A DNA stretch of 64,000 bases from Megamerina dolium (Eukaryota; Arthropoda; Insecta; Diptera; Megamerinidae). The notes under the pieces were generated by a model, which was not told the DNA's origin, did not search any database, and worked only from the letters and a program-made list of their open reading frames with translations. Below are positions 13,132 through 23,978 of the stretch, one piece after another (position 1 is the first letter of the stretch; each line of letters starts with the position of its first letter). The DNA lies in NCBI GenBank assembly GCA_963854835.1, contig OY978526.1, positions 45,702,640 through 45,766,639 on the forward strand. Direction: 5' to 3'. Made by a program: the position numbers and the translations under genes.

Positions 13132-13158
13132 ATGCACACCAGAATCAAAATATAGAAA
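13132..13158 (-). CDS. Candidate 27-nt micro-exon
   Basis: On the minus strand a well-formed acceptor (TTGAATTTCTGCAG, ending at 13159) and a strong donor (GCAT|GTAAGTTTTT at 13132/13131) bracket nine codons, FLYFDSGVH, open in phase 0. Spliced directly in front of the exon at 1369 the frame would be kept. In phase 1, which is the phase left by the exon at 17896, it contains a TGA. If real, it therefore needs one more exon upstream of it. The RTE element ends only 36 bases away at 13096. This call rests on splice signals alone. Confidence 0.25.
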
Positions 13159-14908
13159 CTGCAGAAATTCAATACAATATTGTCTTCAGTATTTATATCG
13201 AAAAATATGAATTCTTGAACTTGTTTATGGCTTTCTTTTGCTCTGCTAAATTGTTACTTTTTAGTACTAACATTTGATTGAGATAGTTGATCTGCTTGAG
13301 TAGAGTAGTGCTCTTATTGAAGTTGAACGCAAATTGTCTTCTTCAGACAAGCGATAATCTTCAGACATCAAATTGAACAATTTGCAAATTGAATTAACAG
13401 ATTCTCTTTTAATCAACTTCTTAATATAAAACCTGTTTGTATTATTGGTAACCTCATAATCTTTTTAACCACTGCCATGTTTACTATTTCCCCATACAAT
13501 GTTAACTCCTAAATACAAAAAGTTATTTTTTAAAAGTATATGCAATATCTTTCATAAATATATTCCTCATTGCCTGCCATCATTATTTTCCCTCAAATCA
13601 TTTCATATTATACGAACTTTACAAATGATACAAATTAAGAAAAGAGATGCCAACGTCTGTTATAACCTCCATGCTACCGTGTTATGTACTAGTCTAAAAA
13701 TCGTAGAGCTTGTTGTGAAAATAGGATGTTGGAGCGCGGTTGGCAGCCAAATTAACAGCCCCCCACTGCTTGCAACTTCAAATGGCAGCGTTATATTTTA
13801 TTAGGCGTTATATTTTATTAGGCAGACCAATTCTTTCCGCTTATACGAGAACAAGAACCTATTCGGACATTAAAAAAGGAGCAAAAACAGAGAATTAATA
13901 AATGGTCAAGTAGAACTAATAGTATGAATGTATATTTACTTTTACTGATTATTAGAGAATACTAGCTTTACATGTTGGCAACGAAAGAGGTTATTTGAGT
14001 GAACCAAAGTTGCATAAATTTACTTTCGAAACAAAACATGGAAATATACAAGTACATTTATGTTTAAGTGTAGTTTGGTTAAATACTGTAGTTGTGTAAT
14101 AATGATAAATGAGGAAAGGTGCACATTTAACCGCTGAATTGTATAAAATGCAACCCGATGATAAATATGATTCCTATTCGTTTTGTTTTTGTATTCCGTA
14201 TGTATAATTCTTCAGTAAGTGTTTCAAGGTGACTGTATGTTTGCGGGTGTGATGTGTAAATATGTAAAAAGAGCATAATCTTTCTTGATTTTAAAATGTA
14301 CTTGCTGCTACAATTAATGGAGAGTGTACATAGCTCACAGTGAGTTATGTAGTTTAATGCCACACACGCACGTTTCCACATATGTCAAAGAACATTCAAT
14401 GAGCGCACTAAAAATTATTGTTGTTGAAATTTACCACACTTTTGGTATTCGCAAATATCTAAATGATTTCATGTGGCATTTTCGATATGCTATTGTCTAC
14501 TGCTTGTCTATAGTTATATTATAAATTCTTGTAAAATATATAAATAAAAAAAAAACGTTTGTTATTATAAATGATCAAGAACAGCTCTGAAAAAGTATCT
14601 CTGTTTTCATCGCGCAATTATTTTGATTTGTGCCCACAAAAAGATCGAAAACTAAGCATCTCTTGACTGAATACCCACAACCACGCTTGTCCAACGAAAC
14701 CATTTGGTAAACCAATACAAAATATCTATTTGGATTTAGGGATACTAATATTCGGATTTATTGTTAATCCTGAGATTTTTAAATGCAAGCAACTTATAAG
14801 TTTTATTCTTACAAATACTTAAAATCTTTGTTGTGACACCCAAAAGCATATAGCATTAACAAAAGTATGTTCAGTAATAAAATAATTTAAATAGTTTTAA
14901 TACAATTG

Positions 14909-15393
14909 AAGTAGTAAAGGACTTTGTCTATCTTGGAACCAGCATTAACAGCAGTAATGCGTCAGCTTGGAGATCATGCGTAGGACAACTCTTGCTAACA
15001 GGTGTTACTTTGGGCTGAGTAAGCAATTGAGAAGTTAAGCCCTCTCTCGAAGAACGAAAACTACACTCTACAAGTCTCTCATCATGCGAATGCTTGAAGT
15101 TTTCGAGAGAAAAGTCCTACGCAAGATCTTTGGACCTATTTGCGTTGGTGGCGAGTACCGAATAAGGTACAACCATGAGCTGTACGAGCTGTATGCCGAT
15201 ATTGACATGTCGAGCGAATGGAAGAACACGCTCCAGCTAAGAAGGTGTTATATTCGGAACCCGCTGGAGGACGGCGCAGAAGAGGAAGACCAAACCTCCG
15301 GTGGAAAGACCAAGTACTGGAGAACCTGACGGCGCTTGGAATTTCTAACTGGCGCCATTCGGTTGTTATGGGCACATAAGTAAGTAAGTAAGT
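14909..15393 (+). mobile_element. RTE-clade retrotransposon, 3' fragment with deletions
   Basis: Starts at FEVV-DFVYLGTSIN, continues through the thumb and tail (IFGPICVGGEYRIRYNHELY, HVERMEEHAPAKKV), and ends with the same TAAG repeats at 15376-15393. Compared with the 10.9-kb and 20-kb copies it lacks several short blocks, near 15084, 15208 and 15355. Its frames are broken. Confidence 0.88.
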
Positions 15394-15712
15394 TAATACA
15401 ATTGCATACAATTTTAGATGAAATGAATTACTTATATTTATCGATAGGAACATCCAGAAAATTCCCGATTGCAATACTCAAAAAAAAAAAAAACAAAACA
15501 ATAAATAGCCGGACTTCACTCTGAAAATATCGATACTATTGTAAAAGGGCCTTTTGTGACAGCTAACCAAAACGCCGTATATTATGCTGTATAAATGCCC
15601 CAAACTATTTCATTATGGTTTCAGTCATTGTAATGGGATGATGGGAAAAAGAGAACTCTATTGTCGTTATTACTCTTCAGAAATTTATAAAAACTATTGA
15701 TTATTATTAGTG

Positions 15713-16073
15713 GCTGCCGTAGCTCAGTGGTTAGTGTGTTGGCCTTGTGATCTGTTGGACGTGGTTCGATCCCCGGCTTATGCATAACAAAGTTAATATC
15801 GAAAAGATTTCGAACGGTACCCACCTGTCGGCGAGCAATTGGCAATTCTTCCGACAATAACAACATTTGCCATGAAAAAAGCTTCTACAAGAACTCTGTG
15901 ACAAAGCTCAGAAAAAATGACGTCACAAGGGTTCTGCCGTTCGGAACCGGCTATAATAAGTAGGTCCCTTCTAATACTGTCCAAAATTTAACACGCACAA
16001 CAGTAATGGAAGAGAAGCTCGGCCGAAGAGCCCTTCGGGGCTTTAAGTGCCACATATTTATTTTTTTTTATTG
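15713..16073 (+). mobile_element. tRNA-derived SINE, near-complete copy
   Basis: The head carries RNA polymerase III promoter boxes: box A GTAGCTCAGTGGTTAG and box B GTTCGATCCCC. A tRNA-unrelated body of about 280 bp follows. The tail has a small hairpin (CCGAAG-AGCC-CTTCGG), then CTTTAAGTGCCAC and a T-rich end. The same family recurs at 28963, 34316, 7837, 31370, 2165 and 51701. It is not a working tRNA gene, because the acceptor-stem partner and the 3' arm are replaced by SINE body. Confidence 0.88.
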
Positions 16074-16646
16074 GATATTACGCATGTTATTGTGTATTGT
16101 ACTATTAGTTGTTTGCTGATATTAACCGTAAATAAAACCGTAAAAGATCTGATAGGTCTTGACGGCTCGTGTACCACAGGCTATCAATCCTTTGAGGTCG
16201 CGAATTAATTGTAATACCCAACAAAAAATCGTAATCATGAGCCGTATATTAAACAATACTTGGGACTTGGGTCTTTCAAACAGCAAACAGGACATCGCCA
16301 TACCGTCGAATTAAAAATAGGATAAAATCAACACACCTGTTGTTGCTGACGAAAGAAGGAAGCTAGTAAACTGGTGCAGAAGATTGAATGGGCTCATCAT
16401 TACGCTTCAGTGATAGCTTGATATTTGTGAAAAATATCAAATATATATTTTAAGGAAGGTAGTGCAGACCTTGAATCAACCCTTGAACGTTTGAAAACCA
16501 GAAAAAATATATTTAATAAAAGAATAACTAATAAGTTATTCTTTTGTATCAGTTCCGAAAATACAGGTGTACACCATGGCTAAGATGAGATCCTAGGATT
16601 GGCATCGCCAATACACATGCGCTTTGTAGCTAGGTATATGTGTTAA

Positions 16647-17117
16647 GGGGGGGTAAGGGATAAGCAGATTCGGAAAATCGATTTTTTTTCATTTTCCAAG
16701 ACAACGAGATTGCTGCCGGGAACGTACTTTATGGACCTGTGATCGATGATTCAGTGTAAGTTCCAAAAAATAGCGGAAAATCGCGTTTTTTGATTAAATA
16801 GGCCACGAACTGTTGAGAAACGAAAATGATAACTCAACAATGACGGAGGGGGGAGAATTAACTCATAATTTAAGTAAATTTAACAACATTTTTGATTTCA
16901 GATAATTCTACCGAACTACGTATTTTTCAAAGGACGTTTTGGGAAATGCTCTGTCACCGGTTTATTTTTCAATATTTAATTACGGAAATTTAACTAATTA
17001 TTCTCTAGATGATGCTTTATAATTAAAAAAAAGTTTGAATAAATTTGCTTAAGCTGTATCTCCGTAAAAAATCAGAGAAAAAAGTGTTTTTTATTACAAA
17101 TTATCTCTTACGCCCCC
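16647..17117. mobile_element. Second TTAA-flanked MITE
   Basis: This is a 471-bp non-coding element with inverted ends GGGGGGGTAAGGGATAA (left) and GGGGGCGTAAGAGATAA (right, reverse complement). TTAA lies directly outside both ends (16643-16646 and 17118-17121). It is of piggyBac-superfamily type by its target site. Its right 110 bp are included in the segment copied to 21329. Confidence 0.78.
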
Positions 17118-17722
17118 TTAATATATCTGTATATATGTATTTATATATTTGACTACATTGGAAGATAGTTTGCAATAGAGTGTAAATATTTAGGCAGCTC
17201 TGTAATCGTATCCAGATATGCAATTTGTAATGAGTTTCTGAAATCAAAATTAAAATATTTATAACCTACTAAATTTGTATGTACTAAAACAATAAAAGAC
17301 AAATCTTCTATCATGATAATTTTAATTCATCCATTCATATAAGTAAAATTCATTTCCGTTAATTATTAAATACAATATAATTTTGGAAATACCTCTCTAT
17401 CTACTTTAAAATATATAATTGTTATTGGTTTCACATTGTATATTGTATGCTCTCAAACGAAATTACATGCTTGTATGCATAAATAATTTATTTGTTTTTT
17501 TTTTTAAAGAGAAATTATCCTCCTCCACCCCAGCTCTATACATGTGACCACAATAAGCGGAAATGTACCCATTTCCGATGATAAAATTTCTGTAATGTTC
17601 CATACTCGTATATCCACAACCATGCATTTTCGATATAAAATAAGTAAAATTTACATCACCACTCTCATGTGCAAATATGTAAATACACTCACACACAATA
17701 TAAATGCACTTAAAAAGGCATC
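17008..17722. repeat. Source copy of the 715-bp duplicated intron segment
   Basis: Identical, base for base as far as I compared, to 21329-22043. It starts inside the MITE and ends 174 bp short of the exon at 17896, so no exon is duplicated. Confidence 0.95.
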
Positions 17723-17895
17723 TACACATACGTATACAAGTAAATATGTATATAAAAACATATGTCCATTTATTTACAAACTTATGTGCGTTTGCAGCTA
17801 TAATAGCAATAACAGCCATTACCATCATCATCAGAATTATACATGTGTTTGTACATTTTATGTACTACGGGTAATAATACTTGTAGCATACTTAC

Positions 17896-18409
17896 TTGGT
17901 GCTTGTGTTGTTGTTGTAGTTGCCATTGTTGTGGTTGTGGTGGTTGTTGATTCCGTTGCACTGATGCCCATAAAGTCCGTTGTTTCCATTTGTTCAACAA
18001 AAACCAGTTGATCATCGAAATCGGCAACACCATTTTCATTTCCATTGACAGCAATCACTCCAGTACCAGTGCCAACGCCACCGTCACCCCCCACACGATG
18101 ACTATCGACTGATACTGCACCATTGCCACCACCTCCAGGATCACCATTGAATGCATGCTTCATGTTCTTGCCATTTTTACCATTTTTGCCATTTTTTCCA
18201 TGTCGTCCACCACCTCCGCCAGCACTATTGTTATTACTGTTGCCATTTGTTATTGCACTACTGCCATTGTTGCCGTTCACTTTGCTGCCACTGTGATAAT
18301 CGTTATTTCCCGTATTTCCGTTTTCATCATTTCCGCTGTGTAATGGTATCGAATCGGGCTGTTCAATATAATTGTGCTCCAATGATGTTGGCTCTGATTT
18401 TTCTTTTGG
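17896..18409 (-). CDS. Gfrl: GFR-alpha-like receptor, low-complexity linker exon
   Basis: This 514-nt exon runs from acceptor GTGTACAG (18412-18410) to donor CCAA|GTAAGT at 17896/17895. It enters in phase 0, matching the exon at 29933, and starts PKEKSEPTSLEHNYIEQPD. The rest is Gly/Asn-rich, with a basic GKNGKNGKNGKN repeat, an acidic segment (VADFDDQLVFVEQ), and an 18-residue Thr-rich end (TTTTTT-MATTTTTQAP). It has no domain and no Cys, so it probably forms a long flexible extracellular stalk. It leaves in phase 1, with one base over, which does not fit the next recognisable exon at 1369. A small exon must be missing between them. Confidence 0.75.
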
Positions 18410-19147
18410 CTGTACACCAACAATGTGTTTTCCGATGTGTGTTGTTGTAAATTTTGTGGTATTGCAATTTCATTTTTTGTTTATTTTGCGGTTACGAAAC
18501 GTCAAGTCGACAAGATGTTGAGCAGCGTGACAGAAATGATCGAAAAAAGAAATACAATAAAATGATGAATAACAACAAGAAAAGAGGGCAAAGTATGCAA
18601 CGAATAGTAGAAAATAACTTGTTTTTTTTCCGTTCATATTGTACAACAAATACAAACAAATTAAAAATTTTCCCTGTGCCATTGTTGGCTTTTATTCTAA
18701 ATTGAATTGAATTCAGCGGGCGGTTCGCTTTGATGTTGACAAAACAAAAAAACTGCTTAAAACTGCGGTGTGACTGTGGCAATGACTTTCTATTATTCAC
18801 TGTGGTTGAGTAGCTGATACAAAAGTAAATAAAAAGAAGTTTATTTCGCTTGGAAAATATACAAAAGTTAGACGCTCAGTATGTGTATTTATACTACACA
18901 TATACTACACGTATACTACACATATTATTAAGAGACACATTATATAATAATATTATATTAATATAATAATAATAATAATTCGACCGTTGTCAAAATGTGT
19001 ATATACAAAAACGGTCCCAGAACTACCGACATATAGATGGCGGGCATAGTTTGAAAACTTTGGTGAAAAGTGGAAACCTTATAAAACATATGTTTAGTAT
19101 TTTTTTTGGAGCCATCGAAAGTTAACGACCTCAGTGAATTTGTAAAC

Positions 19148-20027
19148 ATGGAAAAAATTGGTCAACTTTATGTAATTCAATACTTTCATTTGAAAGGTCT
19201 CAGTCCAACGAATATTATAGTCGAACTAGATTCTACTCTGGGGGAGTTTGCACCTTCGTTTACGACCATAAACTATTGGGTGGCAGAGTTTAAACGAGGT
19301 CGTACGAGCTGCCAAGACGAACACCGCAATGGTCGACCAATTGAGGTGGTCACGCCAGAAATGGTTAAGAAAATCCACAAAATGGTATTGGATGATTGCT
19401 GGCTGAATGTGCGTGACAGTGGAACAAGAGAACGTCGTGAAGATGTTTCTATAGAGTGTTTGGCGATCTTTCATAGTAATAAAGCCGAGTTTTTGAGGCG
19501 ATTCGTAACCATGGATGAGACGACATGGATCCACCACTTCACACCTGAGACAAAGGAGCAATCAAAACAGTGGACTTAAAGGGGAGAATCATGTCCAAAG
19601 AAGGCGAAGACAGTTCCATCTGCAGGCAAGATCTGGCGTCTGTTTTTTGGGATGCACGTGGGAATATTTTTCTTGATTATCTTCAAGAAAGAAAAACAAT
19701 CAACGGCGAGTATTATGCTAATTTGTGTCAGCGTTTAAGTGATGAAATTAAAGAAAAAAGACCCCATTTGGCGAAAAAGAAAGTGTTGTTTCATCAAGAC
19801 AATGCACCAGTTCACACATCCGCTAGTCCGAAGGCCAAAAACAATGAGTTGCAGCTCGAATTGCTTCAGCACGCATATTATTCGCCAGATATAGCTCCTT
19901 CGGATTATTTTCTATTTCGAAATTTGAATAAATGGCTTGGTGGTAGAAGATTTGCAAACAATGAAGAGGTGGAATCTGCGGTAGATGGCTATTTTAATGA
20001 GCTAGACAGTTCATACTATAAATCTGG
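19148..20027 (+). pseudogene. Mariner (DD34D) transposase, broken and fused to an RTE fragment
   Basis: The frame opens MEKIGQLYVIQYF with the paired helix-turn-helix region. It then drops a block after VLDDCWLNVRD. It resumes at ECLAIFHSNKAEFLRRFV, with the first catalytic region MDETTWIHHF carrying an extra Thr, and shifts frame at about 19575. The second half reads VFWDARGNIFLDYL, then HQDNAPVHT and SPDIAPSDYFLF. The spacing of the last two aspartates is 34 residues, as in mariners. At about 20027 it runs in frame into RTE reverse transcriptase. The mariner C-terminus and both terminal repeats are missing. Confidence 0.85.
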
Positions 20028-21225
20028 TAAATCTACCATCGACCAGATTTTCACACTGCGCCAAATCCTGGAGAAGACCCAAGAAAAACAGATCGACACA
20101 CACCACCTATTTGTTGATTATAAAGCCGCTTTCGACAGTCCGGTAAGGGATTACCTCTACGCAACAATGTCTGAGTTCAGTATTCCTGCAAAGCTCATTC
20201 GACTTTGTAGAATGACACTGCATAACTCCCGTTGTGCAGTGAAAATTGGGAAGGACCTCTCCGCACCGTTTAGTACCGAACGGGGTTTCAGACAAGGTGA
20301 TTCGTTATCGTGCGACTTCTTCAATCTTATTATAGAGAAACTAATACGAGCTGCTGATCTACGACATAATGGCACTATCTTCAACAAAAGTGTCATGCTG
20401 CTAGCGTATGCCGACGATATTGACATAATCGGCATGAACACGCGAGCAGTCAGTGCAGCATTCTCAGAGTTGGAAAGAGAGTCGCGTCGGATGGGTCTTA
20501 CGGTGAACGAGGGCAAGACGAAGTATCTAGTGTCAACAAACAAAGAGTCCCGGCGTCTTGGACATCACGTCACTGTTGACAACTACGCTTTTGAAGTAGT
20601 AAGGGACTTTGTCTATCTTGGAACCACATTAACAGCAGTAATGACGTCATCTTGGAGATCATGCGTAGGATAACTCTTGCTAACAGGTGTTACTTTGGGC
20701 TGAGTAAGCAATTGAGAAGTCGAGCCCTCTCTCGAAGAACGAAAACTACACTCTACAAGTCTCTCATCATGCCTGTTCTAACATATGGCGCTGAAGCCTG
20801 GACAATTTCCACCTCGGATGAGCGAATGCTTGGAGTTTTCGAGAAAAAAGTCTTACGCAAGATCTTTGGACCTATTTGCGTCGGTGGCGAATACCGAATA
20901 AGGTACAACCATGAGCTGTACGAGCTGTATGCCGATATTGACATAGTAAACCGCATCAAAATCCAGCGGCTGCGCTGGCTAGGTCATGTCGAGCGAATGG
21001 AAGAACACGCTCCAGCTAAGAAGGTGCTATATTCGGAACCCACTGGAGGACGACGCAGAAGAGGAAGACCTAATCTAACCTGCGGTGGAAGGACCAAGCA
21101 CTGGAGAACTTGACGGCGCTTGGAATTTCTAACTGGCGCCAGCTAGCGAAGAACAGAGATGGCTGGCGAAGCATGTTATTTTCGGCCTAAATCGATATTC
21201 GGTTGTTATGGCCACATAAGTAAAG
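20028..21225 (+). mobile_element. RTE-clade retrotransposon, 5'-truncated copy inserted in a mariner
   Basis: Starts at the RT fingers (STIDQIFTLRQILEKTQE), keeps motif A (FVDYKAAFDS) and the YADDI box, and ends past GRRRRGRP with CACATAAGTAAA instead of clean TAAG repeats. A one-base deletion near 20626 (ACCACATT against ACCAGCATT in the 10.9-kb copy) separates two long frames, 19570-20673 and 20652-21113. The coding sequence is otherwise very close to the 10.9-kb copy. The upstream part of the first frame is mariner sequence, so the 367-aa open frame is a chimera. Confidence 0.88.
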
Positions 21226-21252
21226 TATGTATATTCGTAGAGTTTTAATTAC

Positions 21253-21329
21253 GTTTGTTTGTTTTCCTCGAAAAATTTTCTTATGGCAATTTTTAAAATA
21301 TCAAATTTTCTGACGGAGTACTTTGCATG
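21253..21329. repeat. Left 77-bp direct repeat bordering the copied segment
   Basis: Identical to 22045-22121. It begins GTTTGTTTGTTTTCCTCG and ends GGAGTACTTTGCATG. The copied segment starts at its last base. Confidence 0.95.
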
Positions 21330-22043
21330 ATGATGCTTTATAATTAAAAAAAAGTTTGAATAAATTTGCTTAAGCTGTATCTCCGTAAAAAATCAGAGAA
21401 AAAAGTGTTTTTTATTACAAATTATCTCTTACGCCCCCTTAATATATCTGTATATATGTATTTATATATTTGACTACATTGGAAGATAGTTTGCAATAGA
21501 GTGTAAATATTTAGGCAGCTCTGTAATCGTATCCAGATATGCAATTTGTAATGAGTTTCTGAAATCAAAATTAAAATATTTATAACCTACTAAATTTGTA
21601 TGTACTAAAACAATAAAAGACAAATCTTCTATCATGATAATTTTAATTCATCCATTCATATAAGTAAAATTCATTTCCGTTAATTATTAAATACAATATA
21701 ATTTTGGAAATACCTCTCTATCTACTTTAAAATATATAATTGTTATTGGTTTCACATTGTATATTGTATGCTCTCAAACGAAATTACATGCTTGTATGCA
21801 TAAATAATTTATTTGTTTTTTTTTTTAAAGAGAAATTATCCTCCTCCACCCCAGCTCTATACATGTGACCACAATAAGCGGAAATGTACCCATTTCCGAT
21901 GATAAAATTTCTGTAATGTTCCATACTCGTATATCCACAACCATGCATTTTCGATATAAAATAAGTAAAATTTACATCACCACTCTCATGTGCAAATATG
22001 TAAATACACTCACACACAATATAAATGCACTTAAAAAGGCATC
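21329..22043. repeat. Inserted copy of 17008-17722
   Basis: 715 bp identical to the source 4,321 bp to the left and in the same orientation. It lies between two 77-bp direct repeats. It carries the right end of the TTAA MITE but no transposon terminus at either of its own ends. Confidence 0.95.
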
Positions 22044-22044
22044 G

Positions 22045-22121
22045 GTTTGTTTGTTTTCCTCGAAAAATTTTCTTATGGCAATTTTTAAAATATCAAATTT
22101 TCTGACGGAGTACTTTGCATG
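22045..22121. repeat. Right 77-bp direct repeat bordering the copied segment
   Basis: Identical to 21253-21329, separated from the copied segment by a single G. The sequence that follows (TCAGGGAATAAG) is the presumed original continuation of the left repeat. Confidence 0.95.
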
Positions 22122-22189
22122 TCAGGGAATAAGTACGTAAACCTCTCATAGTGCTGCTACTGTTACTAAGAGTATGTACGTTAGGTCGG

Positions 22190-22520
22190 GTCAACCATAT
22201 GTCTAAAATTTACTTTGGCCTTCTACACTTTGACAAGAAAATATTGCACCCATAGAAATAAGAAATAAAAAAATTTTTTAAATGGCCTGATGGGCTATGG
22301 AAGGGATATCTGAAAAAGGAAGAATTAAAAATATTAGTATACCAAAATGGACGAAAAATCATGTTCCTAGTGGCAACCTTGTATTGCCAATCGTATTTTT
22401 TTTTTACTTGAATTTTTGGGCGAATGCGTGGTCCAAAAATTCTGAAAAATGTACCGAATTATAGCCTTAGTAGAGTAGTTTTTGAAAAGATTAATCTTCG
22501 TATATATCCTACACTGAAAA
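22190..22520 (-). repeat. Partial copy of the foldback element family seen at 27533
   Basis: Contains CATATGTCTAAAATTTACTTTGGCC and GGACGAAAAATCATG-TTCCTAGTGG, and then a TTACTTGAATTTTTGGGCGAATG block. These match, in the opposite orientation, blocks of the element at 27533-28040. The ends are not resolved. Confidence 0.6.
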
Positions 22521-22550
22521 AAAATATTTTTGATTTGTTTCAGTGTATTA

Positions 22551-23640
22551 TTTTTATACCCTGCATAATGCAATATGCAAGGTATATTCATTTCGGTCAG
22601 ATGTTTGTGTCCACTTGAAGGAATCTCCGGAGATATAGACATAGATATATATTCGTGATCAGCGTCGCTTAAATTTTCGATTTAACGATGTCCGTCCGTC
22701 CGTTCGTCCGCCCGTCTATCTGTCACCTGGCTGGTTCGCACGATAACTTGAGTAAATTTTGAGCTATTTCGACGAAATTTGGCACAAGTAACCTATGATC
22801 CAAGGGTATGGAGGGGATTGATATTGTGCATGATCGGTCAATAGCCACGCCCACACCAAGCATTCAAAACGACTAACCTCGGAATTTTCAAAATCTTTAA
22901 CTTGCTATAAGTCACATAATATACCACTTGGGACAACAATATTTGGCACATAGAGTTACATTACACTACTACATAACCTTGCCAATAGGCTAGCCACGCC
23001 TACTTTTTATAGTAGCTCCCATACAAAGTGTCTGTACTTCTTTTAAATTGAAACAGCTGTAACTTCTACAATCTTCTGTCCAGAATAACCATAATGGACA
23101 CTTAGATTAACATGGTAGTCGGAAATAATATGACAGAAAATCAGTGTGCCACGCCCACTCCTTTTTGGGTCTCCCATACAAAGTTGCGGAAATTAAAAAA
23201 AATGTTACCGGTTATAACTTGCAAACTCTTCAGCGTAGAATAACGAGATTTAAGTTGTGGATTAGTATTGTACGAGCAACTAGGCTCACAGGAAGTGGGC
23301 GCACCACGCCCACTGTTTATCGTAGCCCCCATACAAATTTTAAATTGAAACAGCCGTAACTTCGGCAATCTTCTGTCTAGACTAACCATAATTGACACTT
23401 AGATTAATATCGTAGCCGGAAATAATCTGATAAAAAATCAGCGTACAGCGCCAACTTCTTATTGGGGCTCCCATACAAAGTCGAGGGAATTTAACAAAAA
23501 TTTTAAGTGCTATAACTTACAAAATATTTAACGTAGATCAACTAAATTTAAGGTGTGGATTAATATTGAAAAATTAATTGGATATACAAGAAAGAGGTAA
23601 GCCACCCTGACTTTTTATATAACTCCTATACTAAGCCTCG
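22551..23640 (+). repeat. TACCCTGCA-type dispersed repeat with internal tandem blocks
   Basis: Begins TTATACCCTGCATAATGC. It has a GTCCGTCCGTCCGTTCGTCC tract near 22690, and then at least four related blocks of about 160 bp (starts near 22980, 23150, 23305, 23450). Each block carries a CACGCCCACT-like start and CTCCCATACAAAGT. Two block types alternate, one with CAGC(T/C)GTAACTTC and one with GTTATAACTTGCAAA. It is non-coding. A relative in the opposite orientation lies at 43315-44330. Confidence 0.75.
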
Positions 23641-23665
23641 GAATTATCTTAAAATCCTCCTTTAA

Positions 23666-23700
23666 CCCTCTAGTGCCCAATTTTTTTTTTCACAGAAAAA
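23666..23700 (-). mobile_element. piggyBac-like terminal end next to TTAA
   Basis: TTAA at 23662-23665 is followed by CCCTCTAGTGCCCAATTTTT, a typical piggyBac-type terminus. It lies about 310 bp beyond the 3' end of the transposase frame. I found no matching inverted end beside a TTAA on the right side (26000-26250), so that end appears to be lost. Related internal strings, GCCTAGAGGCGG at 23798 and CCGCCTCTAGACGGGA at 26069, lie near the two sides in opposite orientation. Confidence 0.65.
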
Positions 23701-23978
23701 AATTATTTTTGGGTTCATTATGTCTTAAAAGTAAAGGTTGGTTCTGGAAAAAATGTTACTTTTGCACGAATCGAGTTTTATAGAACTAAAACCTTGTACC
23801 GCCTAGAGGCGGCTTTCGGAAAGTAGGCCAAAAAAAATTTCAGTAAAAAAATTTTGTTGTTTACACGTTTTATTATAAAAAAATAAAGAAAGGCTCAAAA
23901 AACAAAAGAAATAACAATAAAAAAAGTAACTTAAAGTTACAAAAATACAAAATATTTGTGTACAAAAAGTTCGTTTAC

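Noticed and set aside
15713..15790. Possible tRNA gene on the plus strand
   Set aside because: It has box A and box B, but no closing acceptor stem. The same head is followed by the same SINE body in several places.
17544..18011. 155-codon plus-strand frame over the receptor exon
   Set aside because: Antisense shadow of the Thr-rich exon (poly-Val from GTT/GTG runs) and adjoining intron.
21784..22017. Second copy of a receptor exon in the duplicated block
   Set aside because: The copied block ends at the position matching 17722, before the exon that starts at 17896, so only intron DNA was duplicated.
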